The notes beneath the pieces are model-generated. The model had not been told where the DNA came from, ran no database searches, and saw only the letters and a program-made list of their open reading frames with translations. Below, one piece after another: positions 5,328-5,412 of a stretch of DNA of 5,412 nucleotides. The stretch is from the NCBI GenBank assembly GCA_013331575.1, contig DUGD01000032.1, positions 1 to 5,412 of the forward strand, read 5' to 3'. Position 1 is the first letter of the stretch, and each line of letters begins with the position of its first letter. The stretch is from Candidatus Woesearchaeota archaeon (GTDB lineage Archaea; Nanobdellota; Nanobdellia; Woesearchaeales; UBA525). Both the position numbers and the translations under genes were made by a program.

Positions 5328-5399
5328 TTTTTTCCTTCACTCACGACTTTTGCAAACCATTCTCTGAAGCTACCGCGGTGTTTCTATGACGTCGTCCAT
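5324..5399 (-). pseudogene. Possible broken gene remnant, frame disrupted
   Basis: From an ATG at 5399 the minus strand encodes MDDVIETPR and then TAG (5370-5372). Shifting by one base at that point gives GSFREWFAKVVSEGKK and a TAA at 5324-5326. The joined fragment looks more protein-like than the surrounding frames, but at about 25 residues it is too short to identify. It may be a degraded gene end cut by the repeat, or a chance pattern. Confidence 0.15.
5328..5333 (+). terminator. T-run, possible terminator of the tRNA transcript
   Basis: This is the first uninterrupted run of six T after the tRNA, directly behind the third partial repeat. Archaeal RNA polymerase can stop at such runs. If this was the original tRNA terminator, the 86-bp units were inserted between tRNA and terminator, and the present primary transcript would carry both units. 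Confidence 0.4.
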
Positions 5400-5412
5400 T
5401 TACGTCGCCGAG

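Overview
The window reads as archaeal DNA of moderate GC content. The evidence is AT-rich TATA boxes (forms such as TTTAAAAA and TTATATAC) about 24-27 bases upstream of start codons, purine-rich BRE-like bases before some of them, apparently leaderless first genes, a type II tRNA-Ser without an encoded CCA, and protein types typical of archaea (TRASH treble clef, short zinc-ribbon membrane proteins, secreted transglutaminase-like proteins with Ig-like tails). The short, poorly characterised membrane and secreted proteins would suit a DPANN-type genome, but that is an impression and not a proof.

Layout, left to right. Minus strand, 73-498: a small two-helix membrane protein with a histidine-rich linker and a C-terminal zinc ribbon, with its own promoter. 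Minus strand, 639-959: a small, very acidic TRASH-domain protein, also with its own leaderless promoter. Minus strand, 4273 down to 960: a likely operon in the order secreted Ig-like protein with an acidic Asp/Thr-rich stalk (3284-4273), secreted transglutaminase-like protein (1195-3249), and a small hydrophilic ORF (960-1181) whose stop codon abuts the TRASH gene start. Position 4274-4598 is a divergent intergenic region with a 10-bp perfect inverted repeat and a degenerate relative of a repeat found further right. Plus strand, 4599-5036: a four-helix membrane protein built from two similar halves, the first resembling VKOR. Plus strand, 5068-5150: tRNA-Ser(GCT), whose TATA box overlaps the stop codon of the preceding gene. 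Position 5135-5327: a tandem 86-bp repeat whose unit begins with the last 16 bases of the tRNA gene.

The two large proteins both carry signal peptides and probably act together outside the cytoplasmic membrane, in peptide cleavage, crosslinking or envelope structure. The two small cysteine proteins look like metal-binding accessory proteins. The least ordinary part is the tRNA-Ser locus: the 3' end of the tRNA is repeated twice more downstream, as at an integration (att) site, and the repeat unit also carries a 12-base exact complement of the tRNA T arm. A related sequence lies beside the hairpin at 4433-4466, which suggests a dispersed small repeat family in this genome. No CRISPR array, transposase or integrase gene is present in the window.
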